A stretch of 64,000 bases of DNA from Chaenocephalus aceratus (lineage: Eukaryota > Chordata > Actinopteri > Perciformes > Channichthyidae): contig CM043797.1 in the NCBI GenBank assembly GCA_023974075.1, positions 15,672,178 through 15,736,177 on the forward strand, in the 5' to 3' direction. The translations under genes were made by a program, and so were the position numbers. The notes below the pieces were generated by a model, which had not been told where the DNA came from, made no database searches, and saw nothing but the letters and a program-made list of their open reading frames with translations. Of this stretch, positions 22,801-31,925 are shown piece after piece. Positions within the stretch are counted from its first letter, which is position 1. Each line of letters starts with the position of its first letter.

Positions 22801-25800
22801 ACAGTAAATACAAATGTTTCATTTGTATCTTTTATAAATCACAATTATCCTTGTCTGTAAAAAGGTCTGATTCAGTTAAATGATGTAATTCAGTTTAATT
22901 CAACAGTTTTTATAATTACCATCAAACCCTTTTTCAGGGTGTCAACCAAAATGACCTTAAACTCAACTGTAATTACAGCAGGTTCTCTAGGCATGACATG
23001 TTAATGTGGCTGAGGTTAACCAAATGCCAAGTAGAGTCCAAACTAACTGCTTAACTTCAAACAGGAGGTCTTGGTTATGTAAATCTACTACTGTAACGGT
23101 AGCAGCCATCTCCAGTAGGTGTTGGCTAGTTGTAGGATCACATGTGGGTAATGTAGGAAATAATGAGTAACATCTGGAAACAATGCACACAGTAAACCAC
23201 TGTGAAATGATGGATCAGTTCACAACATGGCAGCCAGAAAATGTCTCACTCATCTATGTTGAAAGAGGCTTGAAAACAGCATGTGAAATGATGTTTTACT
23301 GAATTGAGATGATACCCACGTTTGTGATCCATGTGTTTTGCCTGCAGGACTGTGCTTTATGAGTGCTGCCCAGGGTACATGAAGCTGGAAGGCATGCGTG
23401 GATGCCCTGCAGGTACAGTGCTACGATGTTGTACATGTTTAAAGGTTAGATGAGGATATTTCCTCCAACTGTAGAGCAGCTGTGAGCTATTTATGAAATG
23501 AATCCAAACAACCAAAAAAAGGTTGGTGTAGTATATTGTCAACGCATAAATAGTCTTTCATTCAAGTATTTTATACGAATGGCAGACAGACCTCTAATAA
23601 TGCTTATTGTATACATGTTATTTCTTAGTGGCCCCGATCGACAATGTGTATGGCACCCTGGGTGTGGTGAAGGCCACCTCAACCCAAAAATACTCTGAAA
23701 TCTCTAAACTGAGGCCTGAGATTGAGGGATCTGGATCGTTTACCATCTTTGCCCCCAGCAATGATGCATGGGAGCTTTTGGATGAAGTGAGTCAAAAGCA
23801 AAACAAAAATCTTTGTTTTGGCTCTTTTTTTTTAGGTTTTAAAATGTCCTTCTCTTCATCTTACAGGAAATGAGGAGCGCATTAATCAGCAATGTCAACA
23901 TTGAACTGTACAACGCTCTGCATTATCACATGGCCAACAAACGCCTCTTGACCAAAGATTTAAAGAATGGAATGACTGTCACTTCCATGTACCATGACCT
24001 TGGTCTTCAAATAAATCATTACTCCAATGGGGTGAGTATTATCATATAGTATTATCATAGCAGTCCCTTGTACTAGAGACACTTTAGTGGTATAACATTG
24101 ATGTGAATGTTTTGTGCAGGTGGTGACTGTGAACTGCGCCAGGATTATCCATGGTAACCAGATTGCCACCAATGGAGTTGTGCATGTCATTGACCGTGTT
24201 ATCAAAGCTGTTGGCAACACAATCCAGGATGTCATTGAGGTTAACGATGACCTGACAACCCTGAGTGTAAGGAAACCCAAACATTGATGAAATATTTTTA
24301 GCACTTCAAGAAACAAGGATTCTGAACAAAGTATGAAATAATTTAACACGTTTTCCAATTTCAATATAAGCATGAAGAGCAATATAGAAAATAAAGCAGA
24401 TGCATAAATCAAAAACTGCAAAATTGTAAGGTTGTAATGTCTTGCTATTGCAAATGTTTCCAGTGTATATATCGTATGTTGATGTTCACTAAAAGTAATT
24501 ATGTGATAACAATTTAGGATGTGGCTCAAAACTCTGGTCTGCTGGAGAAGCTGGGTCAGCCAGGACATTTCACTCTCTTTGCTCCCACCAACGAAGCCTT
24601 TGAGACTCTGGGCAGTGAAGTGTTGGAAAGACTTCAGGGCGACAAGGAGGTCCTCAAAGGTAAACACAACGAGGTGTCTCGCCGTTCTTTAGACCACTCA
24701 GTCATTTAAAACATTGTTGTTGAGACTGATGTTTATATTAACTGTTGCAAATAGAACCATACTTATATTGATTGATGAAGGTAAAGACAAAGAAATGCAA
24801 TGAGTCCCTGGCAACCTTTATCCTTGGCTTACTTCCCCATAAAGTGATGTTTCAACTTCCCCAACTCAAAACAGATGGCGCCACATTGAATCTGGAATTT
24901 AAACACATCTGGCAAGCTGTGCATGACAACGTTTTGTTAAAGCCTAATAAAAATACATCTGAAGATTCAAGTAGTGCATTACGTTCTCGATGAAGGTCAA
25001 CGAATGCAACACATCCTTTAACACTTATGTGTCCTTAAATATTTTTTTCTTCAAAATATGCAAGAATAGTACCACTTTAATCTTTAATTAGAGAAGGTAA
25101 ATACTTTAAATTACTTTAAGGTTTGAAAATCCTGGGGGGAAAAAACACCAAAAAGTGCAGAATCTCATACAAAACGTTCATACAACACCGAGAGGCCGGA
25201 AACAGCTGCTTCATTGAGCAAACTGGTCGAATTGGCAACATCCCAAAAAATTTATTAGCCCACAGTTCCCCTTATGATGTGAGACCAGATCAGACCATTT
25301 CACACAAAGTTAAACAGAACGGTGACGAAATCACAAGCCTTCTCAGTCGAGGACCCAAGGGATCTAAGGGTTCCTCAGGTTCCCAGGACGTTATATCCTC
25401 AGCTGCAACATAACATAACAAGGATATAAAACAGCCAATGCAGTCAACCAACCCACTCAAATAAACATCTACCCATATCCCTCAACCACATAATAATTCA
25501 AAACTTGGTCCTGCGTTTTCAGCTCTCCTGAATTTCCACATCCTGGACTCTGTCCAGTGCTCTGAGGCTATCATGGGTGGCACCTCCTACGAGACCCTGG
25601 AGGGCAACAGCATTGAGATCGGCTGTGATGGCGAGAGTTTAACAGTCAATGGCATCAAGATGGTGCTCAAGAAGGACATTTTCACCACCAATGGTGTCAT
25701 CCACCTTATTGATCAAGTGCTCATGCCAGACTCAGGTTAGACTTGCACATTTCCCCCTTATTAATGATTACCCGATTTACTACATTAATGCATATATTGT

Positions 25801-28561
25801 TATTCTGTAATCCATATTTTTAATGGTGTTTAAATTCCCTTTGCGCCTCAAGCTAAACAGGTGATGGAACTGGTTGGAAGTTCCCAGTCTACCTTTGGAG
25901 ACATGGTGTCTGAGCTCGGCCTTTCTGCTTCCATGCAATCTGACGCTGAGTACACTTTGCTTGCCCCCCTCAACACTGTCTTCAATGGTGAGTAACATAC
26001 TGGTGATTCAATAAAGCACACCTCTATTTAGTTGGTGGCTGAAGACAAAGCCTGGGTCCATTCTCGAGACTCTACTCTAGTCACATTCTGGAATAATTGG
26101 TGATATTTAGATTTGTTTTGTATTTACCCCTCATGTGCTGAGTCATTAGTCAATATGTGTAAATGTATGGAGCTTTAGGGAAACTATACATGTATTGGCA
26201 CACTGCAGAAGCTTTATGCCATGTAACAGCAAGTGTCCACTCCCCCAGAGAACATTCCTGGACTACACCTAAAGGGAGTAGAGATGATTTGTTTTTGCAT
26301 CAAGAACGACCGAGAACATTTCTCTTTTAAATGGGTTTAAATGGGTGTAAGGAATGCACTGGCAACAGCTGGATGTAACAGGAACAGGAATCATGTGTCG
26401 TGTGGTCCACCAACTGTGCAGTAAATCAAGTCACTGGCAGCAGATGTGTCTTTGATCACACTTAGTTTTCCAGCTGCTGATCTTATGTTTTACATTATGT
26501 TTTAAATAATAAGAATATAAAAAAGCATTCATTTAGCTTAAGCCAATGAATCGGAAGGAAATCTAGAATGTTGCTGGTATGTTTACTCTTTTATAGGAAA
26601 TATAAAACAATTGATTTCCTTTACAGATGAGGTGATGTCGATGGATCAGAGTCTGCTCAGAATTATCCTGGAGAACCACATCTTGAAGAGTAAGGTCGTC
26701 TTGGGACAGCTGTTTAACGGTCAGCAGCTAGAAACTATTGGAGGAAGATTTCTGAGGGTCTTCATCTATCGCTCGGTGCGTCTCCTTTTAAGTTGTGCCC
26801 ACAAATTGTTGCTGGGTCTCACGAAACACAACCTATATTCACTCCATCTATAAATGACATAAGCGTCTTTTTTATTATTTATTTATTATTATTGTACTTT
26901 TAAAATATTTTACCTGCGATATTTGACGCAATCGTCAGATCTTTGAAACATACTTTAACATTAATACCCTTGACTTGTGGACTTTTTCTCCAGGCTGTGT
27001 GCATTGAGAATGCGTGTCTAATAAGAGGCAGTAAAGAAGGAAGCAACGGGGCCCTTCATCTCATGAGAACTCTGTTGAGACCAGCGGAAAACACTATGTT
27101 TCAGATTCTGACACAAAACGGAGGGTTCAAGTAAGTACAGGGCATTTATTTGGAAAAGTGAGTGTGGTAGTCAATGCAGCATAATACTCAAACCACATCT
27201 TTCTGTATCGTTCCCTAAAACCCACATGGCACATATAGTAATGACAACATGCTGTCTTTAGTGGTTTCTGTAACAGCGTAATAACTGTGTTTTTCTTCTC
27301 GTTGCTGCAGGATCTTTTTGTCTCTAATGGAAGATTCTGGCTTGACCGACCTGCTGAAACAGGAGGGAGACTTTACTCTGTTTGCCCCAAGCGACAAAGC
27401 TTTTGCTGGCTTGAGCAGCAGTGATTTGTCCTTGTTAAGGAGTATGTCTCTATATAGTCCTTCTATCGTTTAATGTGTTAAACCACAACCACGGAATGCA
27501 TGTTCAACAGATAGTTGATGGTTTGCCATCTTTTTTCCAGGTGACACCGATGCTCTCAGAACCATCCTTTTGTATCACATCAATAATGGTATCTTCATTG
27601 GTGGTGGTTTGGAGTCTGGGGTGACAAACCTTCTGAGGTCCCTTCAGGGCAGCAACCTCAGAGTGATGTTTGTAAGTATTTAGCACAATAAGACTTAAGT
27701 CAATTAGTCATATACCTTAAGATCCATTTTCTGGTATTAATGTACTTTGTTGTATCTTTAAGGATGACGCTATTAAAATGTGTTTAAATAATTCAGTAAA
27801 AGAATAATCATTTCATTTTTTGTTTTACTTGTTTGTAATTGTTTCCTTCAGGCAAACAGCTCAATGCAAGTGAACTCTGTCCTAGTCCTTGAATCTGATA
27901 TCATGGCCACAAATGGAGTCGTTCACTTTGTCAACCAAGTCTTGTATCCTGGAGGTACGATTTACAAATCAAATGACGCACTCTCTTTTTATTTTACTTT
28001 TGTAAAGGCCCAACCATAATTACCGCCCTGTGTTTTCTTTCAGATATCCCTGTTGGCAGCCAGGATTGGCTCGTGCTATTGAAGAGGCTCATCAGTTACA
28101 TGCAGATCAGGGTAAGATATCAAAAAAGTACTTATTTGTATTAAAGCTGTGAGGCTTATTAAATACAATGTGTAGTTTTCAAAATAGAGGTGTTTGTTGT
28201 TTTAATTTAACACCAGGGTGTTATGACTGTGCTCAGCAGTTGCTTTATTTGTATTTCACAGGGTAATCAATCACTGAAAACGAGCATGGTCCAACTTGAA
28301 TCCCTGCTGTTAGAGTAGTATCATCTGTGGTCAAATATGTCCTTCTTTTTTTGCAGTACATCTCAGGATTCAGATATCAGGAAATCCCCCTTACATTTAT
28401 GAGTAAGTAGCGTACATATGATGATTTTGGCTATGAAATACCATATTTGTTTACATTCTTCACCGTCATTAATGGCTTAATATCTCCTGTCGTCATTAGA
28501 GAGGACCGTGACTCGTATCATCCAAGAAGGTACAGTAGTTATGATTAAAGAGTATCATCAT

Positions 28562-28594
<33 letters not shown>

Positions 28595-30712
28595 GTGATT
28601 CCTAACACAGTGTATGACAACAAAAAACGGTTCCATGCATAGAATCGGGCAATGAATAGGAAGGCTACTGTCTGTTAACTTGAAACATGTACTGATCAAT
28701 CACCAACCATTTTCATTATGAATCCATCATTTCACATATAAAAACATACAGTATTTGACAGCTGGAGTAGCAATAATCTGAGAGAGAAATAAGAAATCTC
28801 TTTTCTGCTTCTGGCTAATTGTTTACCAGTCAGCCATATAAACTGTTTTGAAACACAAACATGAAGCAACGCAATTTATTAAAATAAAACAGCAGTGCAA
28901 GAAAACTATTTAAAAATAAATCAATAAATAAAAAATGGCAGAAATAGATTATGAATCACGTTTTATTCAAAGCAAACCTTTCTGATGCGGTGAAGGGTCC
29001 GTTTTGTTGTGAAACCAGCGTAAAACGGGAACGCTCCTTGCCTTTAATAATGAAACATTTCTTCTTCGCCATTATAGTTCCTGATGAAAGGAAAGTTACA
29101 AGGATTATCCAAGAGGAGCCCACTATCACCAAGGTTATCAGGGTAATTGAAGGTCAACCGTCCATCACCAAGGTCACCAGGGTCATTGAAGCTCAACCGT
29201 CCATCACCAAGGTCACCAGGGTCATTGAAGCTGAACCGTCCATCACCAAGGTCACCAGGGTCATTGAAGTTCAACCGTCCATCACCCATGTTACCAGGGT
29301 CATTGAAGGTACATATATTTCAGTGAAATCAATACGTCAGTAGTTTTATATCATGCATCATCTAAAAGATGCATGAATGCTGTTGTCTGCAGGCCCTCTG
29401 TTCTCAAGCAGCTATGGCACCACCAACATAGCCCTGGAAGGTGAGTAAAACTGAATGAGATTTGAACAGACATGTAAGGATTTAATAGTTTGTTTTTTAG
29501 AAACAATGGGCTTCATTGTCCTAGTTGTGTCACTATAATCATCAATGGTGTTCAGGTTCACAGAATGTTAAGTAATTTACTACAAGTAACCCCATAAATA
29601 AGGAATAACCACAATAACATTATGCTATGGTTACTAATGGCTGGGTGATTAAATGGAATTGAAATAAATATGTAAACAGCTGATTATCCATACAGAATGT
29701 TAATATACAAGGTGTCTGTCATCATTGCTATATTAAGGCTGAAAAACAGCAATGTAACCTGATTCTTTTTTCAAGCAGAACAGAACAAAGCTCTTCTGTA
29801 TAAAATAATTCGATTTTACTTTAGAGATGTTTGCTTTTTTCTTCAGGAACTGACTTTTCAGGTATTGCCAACACTGAAGAGGATAATGAAAGACCAGCCA
29901 GCAATATCCACGGTGAGTTTTATTAGTTTGTATAATCTCAGTAATTGGGAAAGAACAATTCGTAAAATATGTGTGACATATATGTGTGTTTGCCTTTATA
30001 GCAGGCAGAAGAAGAAGAACTGGTTCTCGGAGAGTTGTAGGTAAAGAAAATGAGCCAGTCCAAAGAAAACAGCTGCAATGTGTAATAAAAGCAGCTTGGA
30101 GCTAGTTCAGGCCGTTGTGTTGAGTCTGCTGTTTGTTCACATGGCATATTCCTCTGCATGTATCCAATGCACCCCTTCAGGTGTGTGTACTGAAAGGAAT
30201 TATTTGACATTTTGGGAAATACACTTAAACTTCTCACTTTTTGGCTGAGATGAGCAGATTGATACCACTTAATGATAATAATTGTCTCATCTAACTTTTG
30301 TCAATAAAGCAAATAAGAATATTTTCCAAAATGCCAAACTACTTCAAGGTAAATGTTGGCTGCTATCTCTTTTGCTGCCATGCTTGCCGCCACAACGCTC
30401 ACGTGAAAGCTATGCTGTGACTTGTTGCTAATGCCCCTGCAGCTGCTGTTCATACTGTATTGCAGTTTCTGAATCCCACATCCAATACAGCAAACACTTG
30501 TAAGCTTGTCCACAGGCTTCTGTGTGCGTAAAGATATTGACTCACTTCCCACTCCCTGCGGTGCTGAGCTTATTGTTTCCATTGCGATAGATGACATCAG
30601 CGCCTTGATGCCGAGCTTCAATGCAGTTCATATTCAACATTATCATCATTCACTGATTGATCCTTTACCTTTTTATTTACCAGCTGGCTCCAGGAGGAGA
30701 GCAGGAGACTGA
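19699..30712 (+). CDS. postn: Periostin, secreted fasciclin-domain matrix protein (gene span)
   Basis: Matricellular protein of collagen-rich tissue; family members bind integrins, collagen, fibronectin and tenascin and act in the extracellular matrix. The 22 coding exons listed below join in consistent phase to 816 residues (human periostin 836). A signal peptide covers about residues 1-22. A cysteine-rich EMI domain (about 40-94) holds [13 protein letters not shown] and LYECCPGY. Four FAS1 domains follow at roughly 95-230, 234-366, 370-493 and 497-630, each with the H1 ([15 protein letters not shown]) and H2 ([14 protein letters not shown]) boxes. The C-terminal region is encoded by small exons plus one repeat-bearing exon and ends in a basic tail, GSRRRAGD, resembling the mammalian GSRRR ending. 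The paralogue TGFBI lacks this multi-exon basic tail, so periostin is preferred. Position directly downstream of trpc4, same strand, agrees with the human order. Confidence 0.96.
19818..20338 (+). other. postn: postn intron 1
   Basis: 521 bases, no features recognised. Confidence 0.8.
20339..20437 (+). CDS. postn: postn coding exon 2 (EMI domain, first part)
   Basis: Encodes [20 protein letters not shown] and [12 protein letters not shown]. Acceptor CCTCAG, donor GTAAGT at 20438. Confidence 0.95.
20438..23347 (+). other. postn: postn intron 2
   Basis: The largest intron of the gene (2.9 kb). It carries short TA repeats near 21580 and 22540 but no recognised transposon, exon or RNA gene. Its position within the EMI domain and size make it a plausible site of enhancers, without direct evidence. 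Confidence 0.75.
23348..23412 (+). CDS. postn: postn coding exon 3 (EMI domain, second part)
   Basis: Encodes [20 protein letters not shown], completing the EMI cysteine pattern. Acceptor CTGCAG, donor GTACAG. Confidence 0.95.
23629..23786 (+). CDS. postn: postn coding exon 4 (FAS1 domain 1)
   Basis: Encodes [20 protein letters not shown] onward to the H1 box [16 protein letters not shown]. Donor GTGAGT at 23787. Confidence 0.95.
23867..24031 (+). CDS. postn: postn coding exon 5 (FAS1 domain 1)
   Basis: 55 codons including [20 protein letters not shown] and INHYSNG. Phase 0 at both ends. Confidence 0.95.
24120..24266 (+). CDS. postn: postn coding exon 6 (end of FAS1-1)
   Basis: Encodes [20 protein letters not shown] with the H2 box [12 protein letters not shown]. 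Donor GTAAGG at 24267. Confidence 0.95.
24518..24659 (+). CDS. postn: postn coding exon 7 (FAS1 domain 2)
   Basis: Encodes the second H1 box ([17 protein letters not shown]) and DKEVLK. Donor GTAAAC at 24660, phase 1. Confidence 0.95.
24660..25522 (+). other. postn: postn intron 7
   Basis: 863 bases. It contains a 96-codon open frame at 25123-25413 with no resemblance to the periostin family; taken as intron because exons 7 and 8 join exactly as in relatives. Confidence 0.75.
25523..25735 (+). CDS. postn: postn coding exon 8 (FAS1 domain 2)
   Basis: Encodes [20 protein letters not shown] through [18 protein letters not shown] to the H2 box [14 protein letters not shown]. Confidence 0.95.
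25853..25987 (+). CDS. postn: postn coding exon 9 (FAS1 domain 3)
   Basis: Encodes [20 protein letters not shown] and the H1-like box [13 protein letters not shown]. Donor GTGAGT at 25988. Confidence 0.94.
25988..26626 (+). other. postn: postn intron 9
   Basis: 639 bases of unassigned AT-rich DNA. Confidence 0.75.
26627..26775 (+). CDS. postn: postn coding exon 10 (FAS1 domain 3)
   Basis: Encodes [20 protein letters not shown] and the LRVFIYRS segment. Donor GTGCGT at 26776, phase 0. Confidence 0.94.
26994..27130 (+). CDS. postn: postn coding exon 11 (end of FAS1-3)
   Basis: Encodes [20 protein letters not shown] and the [19 protein letters not shown] linker into the fourth FAS1 domain. 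Donor GTAAGT. Confidence 0.94.
27311..27441 (+). CDS. postn: postn coding exon 12 (FAS1 domain 4)
   Basis: Encodes the H1 box [15 protein letters not shown]. Acceptor CTGCAG, donor GTATGT at 27442. Confidence 0.94.
27541..27671 (+). CDS. postn: postn coding exon 13 (FAS1 domain 4)
   Basis: Encodes [20 protein letters not shown] and [20 protein letters not shown], matching the human ILYHLTPGVFIG region. Confidence 0.94.
27852..27954 (+). CDS. postn: postn coding exon 14 (FAS1 domain 4)
   Basis: Encodes [20 protein letters not shown] with the last H2 box, ending NQVLYPG. Donor GTACGA. Confidence 0.94.
28044..28111 (+). CDS. postn: postn coding exon 15 (start of C-terminal region)
   Basis: Encodes [20 protein letters not shown] and QIR, equivalent to the human TPVGNDQLLEILNKLIKYIQIK segment. 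Donor GTAAGA. Confidence 0.92.
28357..28402 (+). CDS. postn: postn coding exon 16
   Basis: Small exon encoding [15 protein letters not shown], equivalent to the FVRGSTFKEIPVTVY exon of mammals. Confidence 0.9.
28500..28529 (+). CDS. postn: postn coding exon 17
   Basis: Thirty-base microexon encoding [10 protein letters not shown], one degenerate unit of the TRVIxE-type repeat that expands in the next exon. Acceptor ATTAG, donor GTACAG; phases fit. Confidence 0.85.
28530..29077 (+). other. postn: postn intron 17 with (CAT)n
   Basis: 548 bases. A CAT/ATC microsatellite occupies about 28554-28594 just after the donor. The rest is unassigned. Confidence 0.75.
29078..29308 (+). CDS. postn: postn coding exon 18 with 39-bp tandem repeats
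   Basis: Encodes [12 protein letters not shown] and then five 13-residue units of the form [13 protein letters not shown]. Middle units are almost identical at the base level. Acceptor ATTATAG, donor GTACAT at 29309, phase 1 at both ends, so the exon could be skipped without a frame change. Mammalian periostin has related single motifs (VTKVTKFIEG) in separate exons subject to alternative splicing. Confidence 0.92.
29393..29440 (+). CDS. postn: postn coding exon 19
   Basis: Encodes [16 protein letters not shown]. Phase 1 at both ends (cassette-compatible). Acceptor CTGCAG, donor GTGAGT. Confidence 0.85.
29441..29846 (+). other. postn: postn intron 19
   Basis: 406 bases, AT-rich, nothing recognised. 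Confidence 0.7.
29847..29912 (+). CDS. postn: postn coding exon 20
   Basis: Encodes an acidic stretch [20 protein letters not shown] plus IH. Phase 1 at both ends. Acceptor CTTCAG, donor GTGAGT. Confidence 0.83.
30002..30040 (+). CDS. postn: postn coding exon 21 (NAGNAG acceptor)
   Basis: Encodes (A)[11 protein letters not shown], beginning the basic tail. The acceptor is the tandem TAGCAG at 29999-30004, so the exon may start at 30002 or 30005, adding or omitting one residue. Donor GTAAAG at 30041. Confidence 0.8.
   Translation, partial: QAEEEELVLGEL
30041..30683 (+). other. postn: postn intron 21
   Basis: 643 bases before the last exon. No repeat or exon recognised. Confidence 0.7.
30684..30712 (+). 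CDS. postn: postn terminal coding exon 22
   Basis: Encodes AGSRRRAGD and TGA at 30710-30712. The basic ending aligns with the mammalian GSRRRLREGRSQ tail, which supports the exon chain. Confidence 0.88.
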
Positions 30713-30945
30713 GCATGAACGGATGAGAACATCGACGTTGTAGAAGAAGAAGGAGACTCCAAACCAAGAGGTTGAGATTGTTGTTTTAATACAGGTGAAA
30801 CACCTAAAATGCCGGTGATTTGAAATATACTGTAGAAGGTATAATTGACAACAAAAAAACTTTTCTCTTAAACAATGTAATGGTACTTTGAATGTATATC
30901 TATTTTGAGTGTGCTATGTCTAATAAAAAGTTCAGAATATGTAAG
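30713..30945 (+). other. postn: postn 3' untranslated region
   Basis: Short 3' UTR ending after AATAAA at 30922-30927, followed by GT-rich sequence (30937-30955). A second AATAAA at 31283-31288 would give a longer alternative end just before a LINE fragment. Confidence 0.65.
30922..30927 (+). promoter_or_regulatory. postn: Poly(A) signal, postn
   Basis: Canonical AATAAA 210 bases after the stop with a GT-rich downstream element. Confidence 0.65.
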
Positions 30946-31298
30946 TGTGTGTTACATTTTGGCATTGCTTTAGGGGTAAAAAGCGAGTTAAGATAACAAT
31001 AAAAGGTTTTACATCCAAGCCATTAGAGTAGCTATAAAAAACATTTCAGTTCTAAACCTCTCTGTTTCTTTGCCAGAGGAGACGGTCAAAGCAAGTTTAC
31101 TAGCTGTTTGGGAAATAAATGTCAGCAGAAATGATGTTGTGTCTCAGATTAAAACTGTTACATTCATTGTTTTGTTCCTGAAGTTGTTTAAGGTTTCATG
31201 TAAATGTTGTCTATGCTTGTATCATTAGGATCAATGTATTCAGCTGCAGAGTTTTTTCTTTCCTATTTTTTAAACATTTTCCAATAAACTGCTTTCTC

Positions 31299-31925
31299 TT
31301 ATTTATTTATTTATTTATTTTTTATTTATTCATTTATTTAACAGGGACAGTGCACATTAATGAACATTTCTGTAAACGTGCCAGAGTTAGCCAAGAGGCT
31401 ATTTTTCATCTGTAGTCCCTGGACAGATTTTAAAAGTCAACCTAAAACACATTTCATTTTAAACAAGTAAATACAGTACATTTAAAACAAGCAACAGTCA
31501 TTACTGGGATACTTAAATAAAACTATTTAAAATACAGAACATTAAAACAAAACAAAAGAACATGTTAAAACACAGGCGGTGGATTGTAAGGAGCAGAAGA
31601 TTGGGTCAGTGTTGGCAGAGCTGATTCCTCACTAACCAGGTTTTGAGTTGGGATTTAAATAAAGTGAATGTGGTCTGGTCTCTGATTGGAGGTGGGATCG
31701 AGTTCCATTGCTGAGCAGCTTTAACAGAAAATGAAGACTGACTGAAAGAACTTTTTCTGAGTGGAATAATGCAATCTCCTCTCGCTGCACCTCTTGTTAC
31801 CCTAGTTGCAGTTGTGTGTATGTTAATAAACTGTCTAAGAGGAGGTGAGGTAAGGCCGTTGACAATCTTGTAAAAAAGGCAAGCATTTGCATGTTTAATG
31901 AGGTTTTCCCAGCTTAGCAAGTCTT
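31299..31925 (-). mobile_element. 5'-truncated CR1/Rex-like LINE, 3' end
   Basis: Minus-strand fragment. Positions 31606-31920 encode 104 residues of the C-terminal end of a LINE ORF2, with the family-typical NGLTSPPLRQF, SVKAAQQWNSIPPPIR and FKSQLKTWL segments. A repeated ATTT tract at 31299-31342 on the + strand is the element's 3' tail of TAAA-type repeats. Reverse transcriptase and endonuclease are missing by 5' truncation, as is usual for LINE copies. Confidence 0.7.

Noticed and set aside
25123..25413. 96-codon frame in postn intron 7
   Set aside because: Exons 7 and 8 join exactly as in the family; the extra frame has no counterpart in periostins.
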